Shown here: positions 15,964 to 24,406 of the stretch, in pieces
Position numbering within the stretch: position 1 is the first letter of the stretch
Layout: every line of letters starts with the position of its first letter
From: SAR86 cluster bacterium
GTDB lineage: Bacteria; Pseudomonadota; Gammaproteobacteria; Magnimaribacterales; D2472
Direction of reading: 5' to 3'
DNA length: 34,149 bases
NCBI GenBank assembly: GCA_016779285.1
Contig: JADHNV010000001.1
Span: 1-34,149, forward strand
Translations under genes and position numbers: made by a program
Notes under the pieces: model-generated
Database searches by the model: none
The model's input: the letters and a program-made list of their open reading frames with translations, nothing else
What the model was told of the DNA's origin: nothing

Positions 15964-16500
15964 TTGAGATATTGTTCAAAATGCGGAAGCGATCAAATTG
16001 ATTTTAAAATTCCAGCTGATGACAATTTAAAACGTTATATTTGTTCTGACTGCAGTTCGATTTTTTATACCAATCCCAACCTGATTGTCGGTACTATATG
16101 CATCAAAGACGATTACGTCCTTTTATGCAAAAGAAATATAGAGCCTCGATTCGGAAGATGGACTTTACCCGCAGGATTTATGGAGAATGCAGAGACTCTT
16201 CAAGAAGGAGCATTAAGAGAAACAAAAGAGGAAACTCAGGCAACACCAAAAATTATTTCTCCCTATACGGCATTTAGTTTGACACATATCAGTCAGGTAC
16301 ACTTTTTTTATCTAGCTGACCTGGGGGATGAGAGATTTGGTCCCACTTCTGAGAGCTCTGAAGTAAAACTATTTCCAAAAGACGAAATTCCATGGGATGA
16401 AATTGCATTTCCAACCGTCACTAAAACATTAAAATATTATTTTGATGATCTGGCCTCTGGTGAGTTTCCTTTTAGAGAAGAAGCTCTGAAACTCTGGTAG
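15964..16500 (+). CDS. NUDIX hydrolase with N-terminal zinc ribbon
   Basis: This 178-residue protein starts with a zinc ribbon (Cys4-x2-Cys7 and Cys27-x2-Cys30) and continues with a Nudix fold. The Nudix box starts at Gly71 (GFMENAETLQEGALRETKEE) and retains all acidic metal ligands. The architecture recalls NudC, but it is shorter and lacks the NudC SQPWPFPxS motif, so NADH or RNA-cap hydrolysis should not be assumed; ADP-ribose or another nucleoside diphosphate is possible. The start is TTG, supported by an AAGGAG five bases upstream. It ends seven bases from the convergent purL gene. Confidence 0.88.
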   Translation: MRYCSKCGSDQIDFKIPADDNLKRYICSDCSSIFYTNPNLIVGTICIKDDYVLLCKRNIEPRFGRWTLPAGFMENAETLQEGALRETKEETQATPKIISPYTAFSLTHISQVHFFYLADLGDERFGPTSESSEVKLFPKDEIPWDEIAFPTVTKTLKYYFDDLASGEFPFREEALKLW

Positions 16501-16507
16501 TAAAAAA

Positions 16508-19500
16508 TTATGCCTCTTGGCTAAATTTATAAGCATTTATAAAAATTTGCATCCATGGGGAATACTCTTTCCAGTCTGATGGGCGCCAAGATAGTTGCTG
16601 CGATCTAAATACTCTTTCAGGATGAGGCATCATAATTGTTGCCCTGCCATCCATAGAAGTCAGGCCAGTAATTCCTTCAGGAGAACCATTTGGATTGAGA
16701 GGATATGAAGAAGCCACTGCGCCTTTATGATCGGTAAACTGAATTGCGACTTGATTTTGTTTAAATAGGCTCTTTAGAGTATCTCCCTTAAATGAGGCTC
16801 TGCCCTCACCATGTGCAACGGCAACAGGAATTTGCCATCCATCCATCCCTGTCAATAAAACAGACTTAGATTTAGCAATGGTGACTTGAGATAAGCGTGC
16901 TTCAAATTGATCAGACTCATTCCACAAAAATTCTGGCCAATTTTCAGCCCCCGGAATTAAGTCTTTTAACTTAGATAGCATCTGGCATCCATTACAAACA
17001 CCAAAAGTAAAAGTGTCACTACGATTAAAAAAACGTTCAAATGAATCTCTAACAGCATTATTAAATCTAATGCTAGATGACCATCCCCCTCCAGCTCCAA
17101 GCACATCGCCATAAGAAAAACCACCACAGGCCGCCAAACCCTGAAACTCTAATAGTAAGTTTGGGCTATCAATTAGATCTTGCATATGCACATCTATTAC
17201 ATCAAATCCAGCCAATATAAATGCTGCAGCCATCTCATTTTGGCCGTTCACACCTTGTTCTCTAAATATTGCTACCTTGGGTTTTAAATGTTGATTAAAA
17301 GATGGGAGTTGCTCGGAATATTGAAAACTATCTTTGGCAATCAAACCTTGATCATCAAATTTTTCAATTAGATCATACTCAGCTTTTGCACTTGCTGGAT
17401 TATCTCTTAAAGATTTAATCGAGTATGAAGTTTCATTCCAAACCTTTTCTAAATTCACAACTGAATCAGAAAATTTAATCTCGTTATTCAAAGAAATAGA
17501 AATCAGGGCATCAGATCTCTGCGAGGCACACTTTCGATGTTGAAGGTTTTTTTTCTGAAGAAACTCTAAAGCTTGATTTTCAAAAGCATTATTAAATTGA
17601 ACAACCACGCCTGTTTCTTCTGCGAAAAGATATTGCAACTCAGCATCGTTTTGAAAATTTTCTGAAATAAATATTTCTATTCCAATCTTATTTGTAAATG
17701 ATAGCTCTGCAAGAGTGGTAAATAATCCTCCATCAGAAATATCATGCAGAGCAACGATCCAGCCTCGCTTTATTAACTCCTGAACTGCATCGAATAATGT
17801 TGCAAATAATTCAATATCATCAATATCTGGAACTGTTTGAATGCTTGAAGAGGTAACTGCCTCAAAAATGGAACCGCCCAACCTACGACGATCATTCAAA
17901 AATAAATGATATAAATCTTTTGAACCATGCTCTTTAAACTCAGTTGTTACAGCCATAGATACGTTCTCAACTGGAGCCATGGCTGAAATAATTCCGGACA
18001 AAGGGCTCTTCACTTCAAACTCTTGATCGCCCTCATTCCATTTTGTTTTCATAGATAGGGAATCTTTTCCTACTGGTATAGCTATTCCCAGCTTTATACA
18101 CATGGCTGATAGCGCTTCAACGCCTAATCTCAAAGCATAATTATCTTCCTCGTCTCCACATGCTGCCATCCAATTTGCAGAGAGTCTCACTAGGTCTAAA
18201 TTTTTGACTGGGGCAGAAACTAGGTTCATTAGTGCTTCGGCTAAGGCCATCCTCATGGAGGCTGCTGGATTTTGAATTGCGAGAGTAGGCTTTTCCCCTA
18301 TTGATAAAACATCTCCTTCATTGCTAAGGAATGATTTGGTAGCCATAGCATAATTTGAGGTAGGCACTTGATATCTGCCAACCAATTGATCACGAGCAAC
18401 TAAGCCACCAACAGTTCTATCGCCAATTGTAATTAAAAAGGATTTTGAGGCTACAGAAGGATGTGAAAGCACTCTGTGAATGACTTCGGATAAATCTAAA
18501 TCATTGGGGATAGAATTAATTACTTGCTTAATTTTTGGATCATTAAGCTTCATGTTTGAAATAGGCAAATCTCCAAAGAGCATTGATAAAGGAACATGAA
18601 CAGGGAATTCATCTCTTTCAGGATCATAAACCTCCACCGTATCTTTTGAAGTGGTTTGACCAACAAAAGCAACCGGACATCTCTCTCTTCGACAAATATT
18701 TTCGAAGATATCTTTGTTAGATTTTTTGATAGCTAAAACATAGCGTTCTTGAGATTCGTTTGACCAAATCTCCATGGGAGATAGGCTTGGATCAGCGACA
18801 GGGATCAAGCTTAAATCTATAGCAACACCTAAGTTGCAATCTTTTGCCAATTCAGGAATGGCGTTTGAAAGCCCCCCTGCTCCAACATCATGAATGAATT
18901 CTATTAGGTTTGGAGACTCAAATGCGCACTGATTAATTACCTCTTGACATCTTCTCTCCATTTCTGCGTTTTCTCTTTGAACAGAGGCGAAATCTAGCTC
19001 TTCATCACTTTCTCCAGAAGACATAGATGATGCTGCTCCTCCTCCTAAGCCTATAAGCATGGAGGGACCACCCAATACAACAACCAAATCACCAACCTCT
19101 ATGGGATTTTTAAGACTGTTTCTATTTTTTACCTCACCTATACCTCCAGCTAACATGATTGGTTTGTGATATCCATAAGCTTGATTGTCAGCAAAGGGCT
19201 GTTCAAAGACCCGAAAATAACCCACCGTACTTGGTCGCCCAAATTCATTATTAAATGCAGCGGCACCAATTGGTCCCTCGATCATAATTTGAAGTGGAGA
19301 GGCAATTCTCGAAGGCTTGTGTGGAGCTCTTTCCCAAATACGAGGGAAGTCTGCAAGTCTGAGATTAGAAACATTAAAACCAATCAATCCCATTTTAGGT
19401 TTTGCGCCTGACCCTGTGGCACCCTCATCTCTTATTTCTCCTCCAGAACCAGTTGCAGCCCCAGGAAAAGGAGAAATGGCCGTAGGGTGATTATGAGTTT

Positions 19501-20362
19501 CAACTTTTAGTGTTGAGTTTATTTGTTCTAATGAAAAGCTATAAATATTTTTTAAATTCCTATTCAATGTAGGCACTTCAACTCCTTCGATAACAGCAGC
19601 ATTATCTTTGTAGGCAGAAATTAAATCTTGTTTATTGCCTTGACTTGTTTTTTTTATTAAATCAAATAAGGAATCTTCCTGAGCAATAGAATTTATTATC
19701 CAGACAGCATTAAATATTTTATGTCTGCAATGTTCAGAATTAGCTTGGGCAAACATCATTAGCTCAGCATCAGTAGGATTCCGAGCTGCAGATGAATAAA
19801 ATTGATCTAAATAATCAATTTCCTCTTTTGATAAGGCTAATCCTAAATCTTGATTTGCTTTTATTAAAGACTCTTTGCTTGCTTGTGAGATATCAATATT
19901 TACCAAAGGCTTTCTTTGAAGCCTATCAGTATTTAAAACAATATCTTTTACACTCCAAAAAACTTCTTGAGTCATGCGATCAAAGATAGATGACAAGTCC
20001 AAATCAGTCATGGAAATATTGGTTTTAATAAAATAGCCTAGATACTTTTCAATTCTATCGACGCCCTTAATACCAATGTTAGATATTATTTCAGCAGTCT
20101 TAGACGCCCATGGGCTAATTGTTCCAGATCTTGGGCCAACAAAAAAATTAGGCAAATTTGAAGTTTCATAAGAGCAAAGTAGCTCTTTAAGTTTTGAGTG
20201 ATCAGAAAAATCTTGATTTACATCAACTGAATAAAATTCATAGCTGGTTAATTCTTCAATTTGAGAATCATTTTGCAGGTTCAGACCAGAGCTAAGAGAT
20301 GAAATTTTTGACGGCGAAAAACTAGAAGGACCTTGAAGCAGCAAATGAAGATTTTTTGACAC
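16508..20362 (-). CDS. purL: Phosphoribosylformylglycinamidine synthase (single-chain PurL)
   Basis: PurL makes FGAM from FGAR, glutamine and ATP in purine synthesis. The 1,284-residue single-chain form is the one found in gamma- and betaproteobacteria. Visible parts: N-terminal PurS-like domain, linker with ANSEHCRHKIF, synthetase domain with the ETHNHPTAISPFPGAATGSG segment, a second AIRS-like half, and a C-terminal class I glutamine amidotransferase with Cys1123 (GVCNGCQM) and His1247/Glu1249 (PHPERVF). The start is GTG at 20360-20362, preceded by GAGAG. A TATAAT on the minus strand at 20393-20398 could be its -10 box, though I see no good -35. It is divergent from the mltF-like gene, the same neighbour order as in E. 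coli. Confidence 0.98.
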   Translation of the reverse strand: MSKNLHLLLQGPSSFSPSKISSLSSGLNLQNDSQIEELTSYEFYSVDVNQDFSDHSKLKELLCSYETSNLPNFFVGPRSGTISPWASKTAEIISNIGIKGVDRIEKYLGYFIKTNISMTDLDLSSIFDRMTQEVFWSVKDIVLNTDRLQRKPLVNIDISQASKESLIKANQDLGLALSKEEIDYLDQFYSSAARNPTDAELMMFAQANSEHCRHKIFNAVWIINSIAQEDSLFDLIKKTSQGNKQDLISAYKDNAAVIEGVEVPTLNRNLKNIYSFSLEQINSTLKVETHNHPTAISPFPGAATGSGGEIRDEGATGSGAKPKMGLIGFNVSNLRLADFPRIWERAPHKPSRIASPLQIMIEGPIGAAAFNNEFGRPSTVGYFRVFEQPFADNQAYGYHKPIMLAGGIGEVKNRNSLKNPIEVGDLVVVLGGPSMLIGLGGGAASSMSSGESDEELDFASVQRENAEMERRCQEVINQCAFESPNLIEFIHDVGAGGLSNAIPELAKDCNLGVAIDLSLIPVADPSLSPMEIWSNESQERYVLAIKKSNKDIFENICRRERCPVAFVGQTTSKDTVEVYDPERDEFPVHVPLSMLFGDLPISNMKLNDPKIKQVINSIPNDLDLSEVIHRVLSHPSVASKSFLITIGDRTVGGLVARDQLVGRYQVPTSNYAMATKSFLSNEGDVLSIGEKPTLAIQNPAASMRMALAEALMNLVSAPVKNLDLVRLSANWMAACGDEEDNYALRLGVEALSAMCIKLGIAIPVGKDSLSMKTKWNEGDQEFEVKSPLSGIISAMAPVENVSMAVTTEFKEHGSKDLYHLFLNDRRRLGGSIFEAVTSSSIQTVPDIDDIELFATLFDAVQELIKRGWIVALHDISDGGLFTTLAELSFTNKIGIEIFISENFQNDAELQYLFAEETGVVVQFNNAFENQALEFLQKKNLQHRKCASQRSDALISISLNNEIKFSDSVVNLEKVWNETSYSIKSLRDNPASAKAEYDLIEKFDDQGLIAKDSFQYSEQLPSFNQHLKPKVAIFREQGVNGQNEMAAAFILAGFDVIDVHMQDLIDSPNLLLEFQGLAACGGFSYGDVLGAGGGWSSSIRFNNAVRDSFERFFNRSDTFTFGVCNGCQMLSKLKDLIPGAENWPEFLWNESDQFEARLSQVTIAKSKSVLLTGMDGWQIPVAVAHGEGRASFKGDTLKSLFKQNQVAIQFTDHKGAVASSYPLNPNGSPEGITGLTSMDGRATIMMPHPERVFRSQQLSWRPSDWKEYSPWMQIFINAYKFSQEA

Positions 20363-20401
20363 TAGCTCTCTAGTAAAATATTGTAATATTTAATTATAAG
20401 G

Positions 20402-21127
20402 ATGTTTAAAATTAAAAAAATAAAAACAGTGCAATTCCTTGCAAAAAACTTATCTATTTTCATCTTTGTGTTTGGTCTCTATGCTTGCAACAAGGAACCT
20501 GAAAACACTCCTTTATCAGAATATTGCAAAGTTATTAATGAAAAATTATATTCTTTTTCGAGACTTAGTGATTTTGAAAAAAATAAGTTTGATAAATTAA
20601 AAAAATCTAGGTTTTCTAAATATAAAAAAGACTTTCTTGAGGCCGCGGAGACATTTAATGTTGAATGGGAACTTCTTGCTGCTGTAGCTTTCCAAGAATC
20701 GCAATGGGATCCAAAAGCTCGATCGGCAACTCAAGTGAAGGGCATGATGATGTTAACCCTACCTACAGCAGCATCAGTAGGTGTAACAAATCGCTTAGAT
20801 CCAATTCAGAGCATTTATGGGGGAGCGCAATATATTGCTGATCTTACATCAAGCATGAACTATGGAACTTCTTCAGGCGATAAGATTGCGTTTATATTGG
20901 CTTCCTATAATCTAGGTACTACAAACATAAAAAATGCAATTGATGCAATAGATAAAAATTCTAATGAGGTGACTTGGTTAGATCTAGAGGGCTATTTGCT
21001 AAATTTAAAATCCTCTATGGATTCAAAAGACTATTCAAGAGGTCAACAAACCGTTGATTTTGTAGAGAGGGTTAGAGATTATTACTATCTCTTGCTTGCG
21101 CAAAATTGTAGCGATGAAGAGATTTAA
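20402..21127 (+). CDS. mltF: Lipoprotein lytic transglycosylase, MltF-like catalytic domain only
   Basis: The 241-residue product begins with a basic N-terminus, a hydrophobic helix (about 15-26) and a lipobox GLYAC with Cys29, so it should be a lipoprotein. The C-terminal half is the SLT domain: Glu99 in FQESQWDP is the likely catalytic residue, followed by GMMMLTLPTA, YGGAQYI and LASYNLG. This half closely resembles E. coli MltF, and its position divergent from purL matches E. coli. But E. coli MltF is about 518 residues and carries a solute-binding regulatory domain first; here only about 50 residues stand between lipobox and SLT. The ATG is directly preceded by AAGG, too close for a normal Shine-Dalgarno. 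It shares its stop tetranucleotide with uvrB. Confidence 0.88.
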   Translation: MFKIKKIKTVQFLAKNLSIFIFVFGLYACNKEPENTPLSEYCKVINEKLYSFSRLSDFEKNKFDKLKKSRFSKYKKDFLEAAETFNVEWELLAAVAFQESQWDPKARSATQVKGMMMLTLPTAASVGVTNRLDPIQSIYGGAQYIADLTSSMNYGTSSGDKIAFILASYNLGTTNIKNAIDAIDKNSNEVTWLDLEGYLLNLKSSMDSKDYSRGQQTVDFVERVRDYYYLLLAQNCSDEEI

Positions 21128-23133
21128 GAATTAAGAAGTTGCCACTTTAGATTTTTAATCTGGTCCCTGCAAAATGCAGCCTTTTCATACTCTGTTTCTT
21201 TTGCATAAATATACATCTGCTCTTCTAGCTTAGTAATTGAAATTGATATTTTTTCCGGAGTTTCATTATTAATTTTAAAGGGCAGCTCTTTTTCAAGGTG
21301 CTGAGGTTTTGTTTTCTTTGTCTGCTTTGTAACACGAGCTCCCTCCATTATATCTTTAATATCTTTAACAATTGATGTTGGGGTGATGCCATGATCTTTA
21401 TTGTATTTAATTTGAATCTCTCTTCTTCTTGACATTTCATCCATGGCCCTTTGCATTGAACCTGTGACCTTATCAGCATACAAAATTGCTTTGCCTCGAA
21501 TATTTCTTGCTGCCCTTCCAACGGTTTGAATCAGGGTAACCTCTGACCTTAGAAAGCCTTCTTTATCTGCATCTAGGATTGCAACCAAGCTAACCTCAGG
21601 AATATCTAGGCCTTCCCTTAATAAATTAATTCCTACCAACACATCAAAATGACCAAGCCTTAAATCTCTAATTATTTCAGTTCTCTCAACTGTGTCTACG
21701 TCAGAATGCATGTAGCGTGTTCTAATTCCATTTTCTTCTAAATAGTCTGTTAAATCTTCAGCCATACGTTTGGTTAAAGTTGTAATCAAAACCCTTTCTT
21801 TCAATGCAGCTCTTTCATTGCATTCACCGATTACATCATCAATTTGGGAGGTTGCAGGTCTAATTTCAATTTCTGGATCAATTAACCCAGTGGGTCTAAC
21901 CAATAGCTCTGCTATATTATCGCAGTGCTCTAATTCATACTTACCAGGTGTAGCAGAGACATATATCTTCTGAGGTGTTACATCCTCCCATTCTTCAAAC
22001 CTCAGTGGACGGTTGTCTAGAGCGGATGGCAATCTAAACCCATAATCAACAAGCGTTTCTTTGCGGGATCGATCTCCCTTATACATACCCCCAATCTGGG
22101 GCACTGAAACATGAGACTCATCCATAAAGACTATGGCATTTTTTGGCAAGTAATCAAAAAGGCATGGCGGCGGCTCACCAGGATTTCGACCCGAAAGATA
22201 GCGCGAATAATTTTCGATACCTTGACAATAACCAAGCTCTTGCATCATCTCTAAATCGTAGGTAGTTCTTTCTTGTAATCTTTGAGCCTCAACTAATTTA
22301 TTATTATCTTGTAGAAATTTAATTCTTTCTTTTAACTCTTCTCGCACAGTTTTAAGGCAATCTAAGACCGTCTCTTTTGGAGTCACGTAATGTGTTTTTG
22401 GATAAATCGTGGCACGTGGGGTTTCATTGATAACTTCTCCAGTTAATGGATCTATCCATAATAGGCGCTCTACCTCATCTCCAAATAACTCAATTCTTAG
22501 AGCATCTCTCTCTGAGTCAGCCGGATAGATGTCAATAACATCACCTCGAACTCTAAAAGTTGCACGTCTAAAATCAATATCATTTCGGGTATATTGCATC
22601 GATGAAAGACGGCGCAAAATAGTTCTTTGATCAATTGTTTCACCCCTATCTAGGTGAAGAATCATATTCAGATAGGATTCAGGAGCACCCAAGCCATATA
22701 TTGCTGATACGGTAGCAACAACAATCGTATCATTACGCTCAAGCAATGCCTTGGTTGCAGAAAGCCTCATTTGCTCGATGTGCTCATTCACAGATGCATC
22801 CTTGGCAATATAGGTATCTGAGGTAGGCACATAGGCTTCGGGCTGATAATAATCATAATATGAAACAAAATATTCAACGGAGTTTTTAGGAAAAAAATCT
22901 TTAAGCTCACCATATAATTGAGCTGCTAAGGTTTTATTAGGAGCCATCACCACTGCAGGCCTTTGGGTAGATTCAATAATTTTAGCCATGGTGTATGTCT
23001 TGCCCGAACCTGTAACACCTAGTAAAACTTGATGCAGTAATCCATCATTTAAACCATTAACCAAAGTTTCTATCGCTTTTGGCTGACTTCCCGCAGGTTC
23101 AAATGGAGATGTAACAGTTAAATTTTTTGCCAT
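21124..23133 (-). CDS. uvrB: Excinuclease ABC subunit B
   Basis: UvrB is the damage-verifying helicase-like core of nucleotide excision repair. The 669-residue protein shows Walker A GVTGSGKTYT, the beta-hairpin region YYDYYQPEAYVP, the DESHVSVPQIGGMY segment, the late helicase motifs (GINLLREGLDIPE, QTVGRAARN), and a C-terminal UVR motif (EEQMYIYAKETEYEKAAFCRDQI) for UvrC contact. The length matches E. coli UvrB (673). I see no LexA box in the 46 bases upstream before tRNA-Asn, so SOS control is not evident. Its 3' end overlaps the mltF-like gene by four bases. Confidence 0.98.
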   Translation of the reverse strand: MAKNLTVTSPFEPAGSQPKAIETLVNGLNDGLLHQVLLGVTGSGKTYTMAKIIESTQRPAVVMAPNKTLAAQLYGELKDFFPKNSVEYFVSYYDYYQPEAYVPTSDTYIAKDASVNEHIEQMRLSATKALLERNDTIVVATVSAIYGLGAPESYLNMILHLDRGETIDQRTILRRLSSMQYTRNDIDFRRATFRVRGDVIDIYPADSERDALRIELFGDEVERLLWIDPLTGEVINETPRATIYPKTHYVTPKETVLDCLKTVREELKERIKFLQDNNKLVEAQRLQERTTYDLEMMQELGYCQGIENYSRYLSGRNPGEPPPCLFDYLPKNAIVFMDESHVSVPQIGGMYKGDRSRKETLVDYGFRLPSALDNRPLRFEEWEDVTPQKIYVSATPGKYELEHCDNIAELLVRPTGLIDPEIEIRPATSQIDDVIGECNERAALKERVLITTLTKRMAEDLTDYLEENGIRTRYMHSDVDTVERTEIIRDLRLGHFDVLVGINLLREGLDIPEVSLVAILDADKEGFLRSEVTLIQTVGRAARNIRGKAILYADKVTGSMQRAMDEMSRRREIQIKYNKDHGITPTSIVKDIKDIMEGARVTKQTKKTKPQHLEKELPFKINNETPEKISISITKLEEQMYIYAKETEYEKAAFCRDQIKNLKWQLLNS

Positions 23134-23140
23134 TATCTTG

Positions 23141-23168
23141 TTTTACTTTATGAATTTTAATCTATAAT
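23141..23168 (+). promoter_or_regulatory. Promoter for tRNA-Asn
   Basis: A perfect TATAAT (23163-23168) ends 11 bases before the tRNA 5' end. A weak TTTTAC (23141-23146) sits 16 bases upstream as the -35. The leader would be only a few bases. Confidence 0.55.
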
Positions 23169-23179
23169 TCTCAACTTGT

Positions 23180-23254
23180 TCCCTGATAGCTCAGCGGTAG
23201 AGCAGTTGACTGTTAATCAATTGGTCCGTGGTTCGATCCCACGTCAGGGAGCCA
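23180..23254 (+). tRNA. tRNA-Asn (anticodon GUU)
   Basis: This 75-base tRNA has encoded CCA at 23252-23254. Acceptor arms TCCCTGA and TCAGGGA pair fully, with discriminator G. The D-arm is AGCTCAGCGGTAGAGC, the anticodon loop CTGTTAA gives GUU, and the T-arm is CGTGGTTCGATCCCACG. It is divergent from uvrB and followed by a 282-base non-coding spacer. Confidence 0.97.
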
Positions 23255-23329
23255 TTCTTCTGATCAATCGATAATTTTAATCTATTTACACTCGACGTGC
23301 ATGACTGACACAAACTCATTAATATAAGA

Positions 23330-23359
23330 AAATAAGGGACTATTTAAAGCCCCTTATTT
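23330..23359 (+). terminator. Hairpin, possible terminator of the tRNA-Asn transcript
   Basis: A perfect 9-bp inverted repeat (AAATAAGGG / CCCTTATTT, 12-base loop) lies 75 bases after the tRNA. The T-rich half of the stem could act as a U-tract, but no clean T-run follows on the plus strand; the minus-strand reading has a better T-rich tail. Terminator function is tentative. This is the only terminator-like hairpin I found at a gene end. Confidence 0.35.
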
Positions 23360-23419
23360 AAGCTGAACTTTAGGGTAGTATTAACCAGCTTTGGGGATAG
23401 CATGATTTATTTAGTTCAG

Positions 23420-23451
23420 TTGATTCATATTAAATACTCTCCATGAATCAA
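23420..23451. repeat. Perfect 9-bp inverted repeat upstream of an SDR gene
   Basis: TTGATTCAT and ATGAATCAA are exact reverse complements separated by 14 bases, centred about 100 bases before the SDR start. It could be an operator for a dimeric regulator or an RNA hairpin. The rest of the 282-base spacer (23255-23536) shows no ORF or known RNA motif that I recognise. Confidence 0.5.
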
Positions 23452-23536
23452 TTAAATTACAGATCTGTGAATAAAAGTTAAATTTTTGAAAACTGGATTT
23501 TTCTTTTAAGAATGTTTCAGTGATAATCATTAGTTA

Positions 23537-24406
23537 ATGAAAAGATTACAAAAAAAAGTAGCAGTGATAACGGGTGCTGGAAGTGGCATTGGAAAAGAAA
23601 CAGCATTATTGTTTTTGGAACATGGTGCGAAGGTTGTGCTTGCCGATATTAATAAAGATTCGCTCGAAGAGACTTTTGAAATTATTAAGCAAAAAAAATT
23701 AGATGCAGATGCATGTATATCTATCACCGATGTTTCTTCAGAAGATAACATAGAGGAGATGATCAACCTTGCAGTTGACCGTTTTGGTACTTTAGACATT
23801 ATGTTTAATAATGCTGGGATAGGTGGCGCAGTTGGCCCCATTACTCACATCAATGCAGACGAATGGGATAAGTCATTCCAAATACTTCTAAAGTCTGTTT
23901 TTCTGGGTTCAAAATATGCAGCCAGAGTCATGAAAAAGAATGTTTCAGGGGGATCTATTATTAATACAGCTTCAATTGCTGGCATAGGAGGCGGTTCCGG
24001 ACCCCTTGCCTACTCTGCGGCAAAAGCTGGAGTGATAAATTTTTGCAAGAATGCTGCTATTGAATTGGGCGAATATAAAATAAGAGTGAATGCTATTTCA
24101 CCTGGAACAATTAATACTCCGCTTTTAGCCACAGCAATTGAAGACAGTAAGCTAGATCAGCCAATTAAAGATTTTGGAATGCCCATTGATATTGCTTATA
24201 CAGCATTATTTCTTGCTTCCGACGAATCTAGATTTATTACAGGAATTAATATATGCGTGGACGGTGGGTTAACGCTAGATCAATCTGGTTTAATGAAAGA
24301 TGCTGAGGAGCATTATGCAAAAATGGGTATCGAGAGAGTGGTTGGGATGAATATGGGGTCGACTGGCATAGAGTCTGTAATCAAGAACTTGGGGGAAGAT
24401 GACTAA
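23537..24406 (+). CDS. Short-chain dehydrogenase/reductase with C-terminal extension
   Basis: A classical SDR of 289 residues: TGAGSGIG at 12-19, Asp37 after the second strand (favouring NAD(H)), NNAG at 91-94, Ser146, Tyr159 and Lys163 (YSAAK), and the PG turn in ISPGTINTPL. The family end signature GINICVDGG is followed by about 36 further residues (from LDQSGLMKDAEEHYAKMG), more than usual for this group. No Shine-Dalgarno is visible, but the ATG sits the expected few residues before KVAVITG. It stands alone in the plus direction between tRNA-Asn and cysS, with which it shares a stop tetranucleotide. The substrate is unknown; it is not a close paralogue of the SDR at 1680-2477. Confidence 0.88.
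   Translation: MKRLQKKVAVITGAGSGIGKETALLFLEHGAKVVLADINKDSLEETFEIIKQKKLDADACISITDVSSEDNIEEMINLAVDRFGTLDIMFNNAGIGGAVGPITHINADEWDKSFQILLKSVFLGSKYAARVMKKNVSGGSIINTASIAGIGGGSGPLAYSAAKAGVINFCKNAAIELGEYKIRVNAISPGTINTPLLATAIEDSKLDQPIKDFGMPIDIAYTALFLASDESRFITGINICVDGGLTLDQSGLMKDAEEHYAKMGIERVVGMNMGSTGIESVIKNLGEDD

Noticed and set aside
20402..21127. mltF-like gene as a pseudogene remnant
   Set aside because: It has an intact signal peptide, lipobox, catalytic Glu and full SLT domain in one open frame, so it reads as a functional reduced gene.
23134..23179. LexA box before uvrB
   Set aside because: No CTG-N10-CAG pattern exists in the spacer.
23530..23841. 103-residue minus-strand ORF opposite the SDR N-terminus
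   Set aside because: The plus frame encodes the conserved Rossmann motif and NNAG; the minus frame has no family features.
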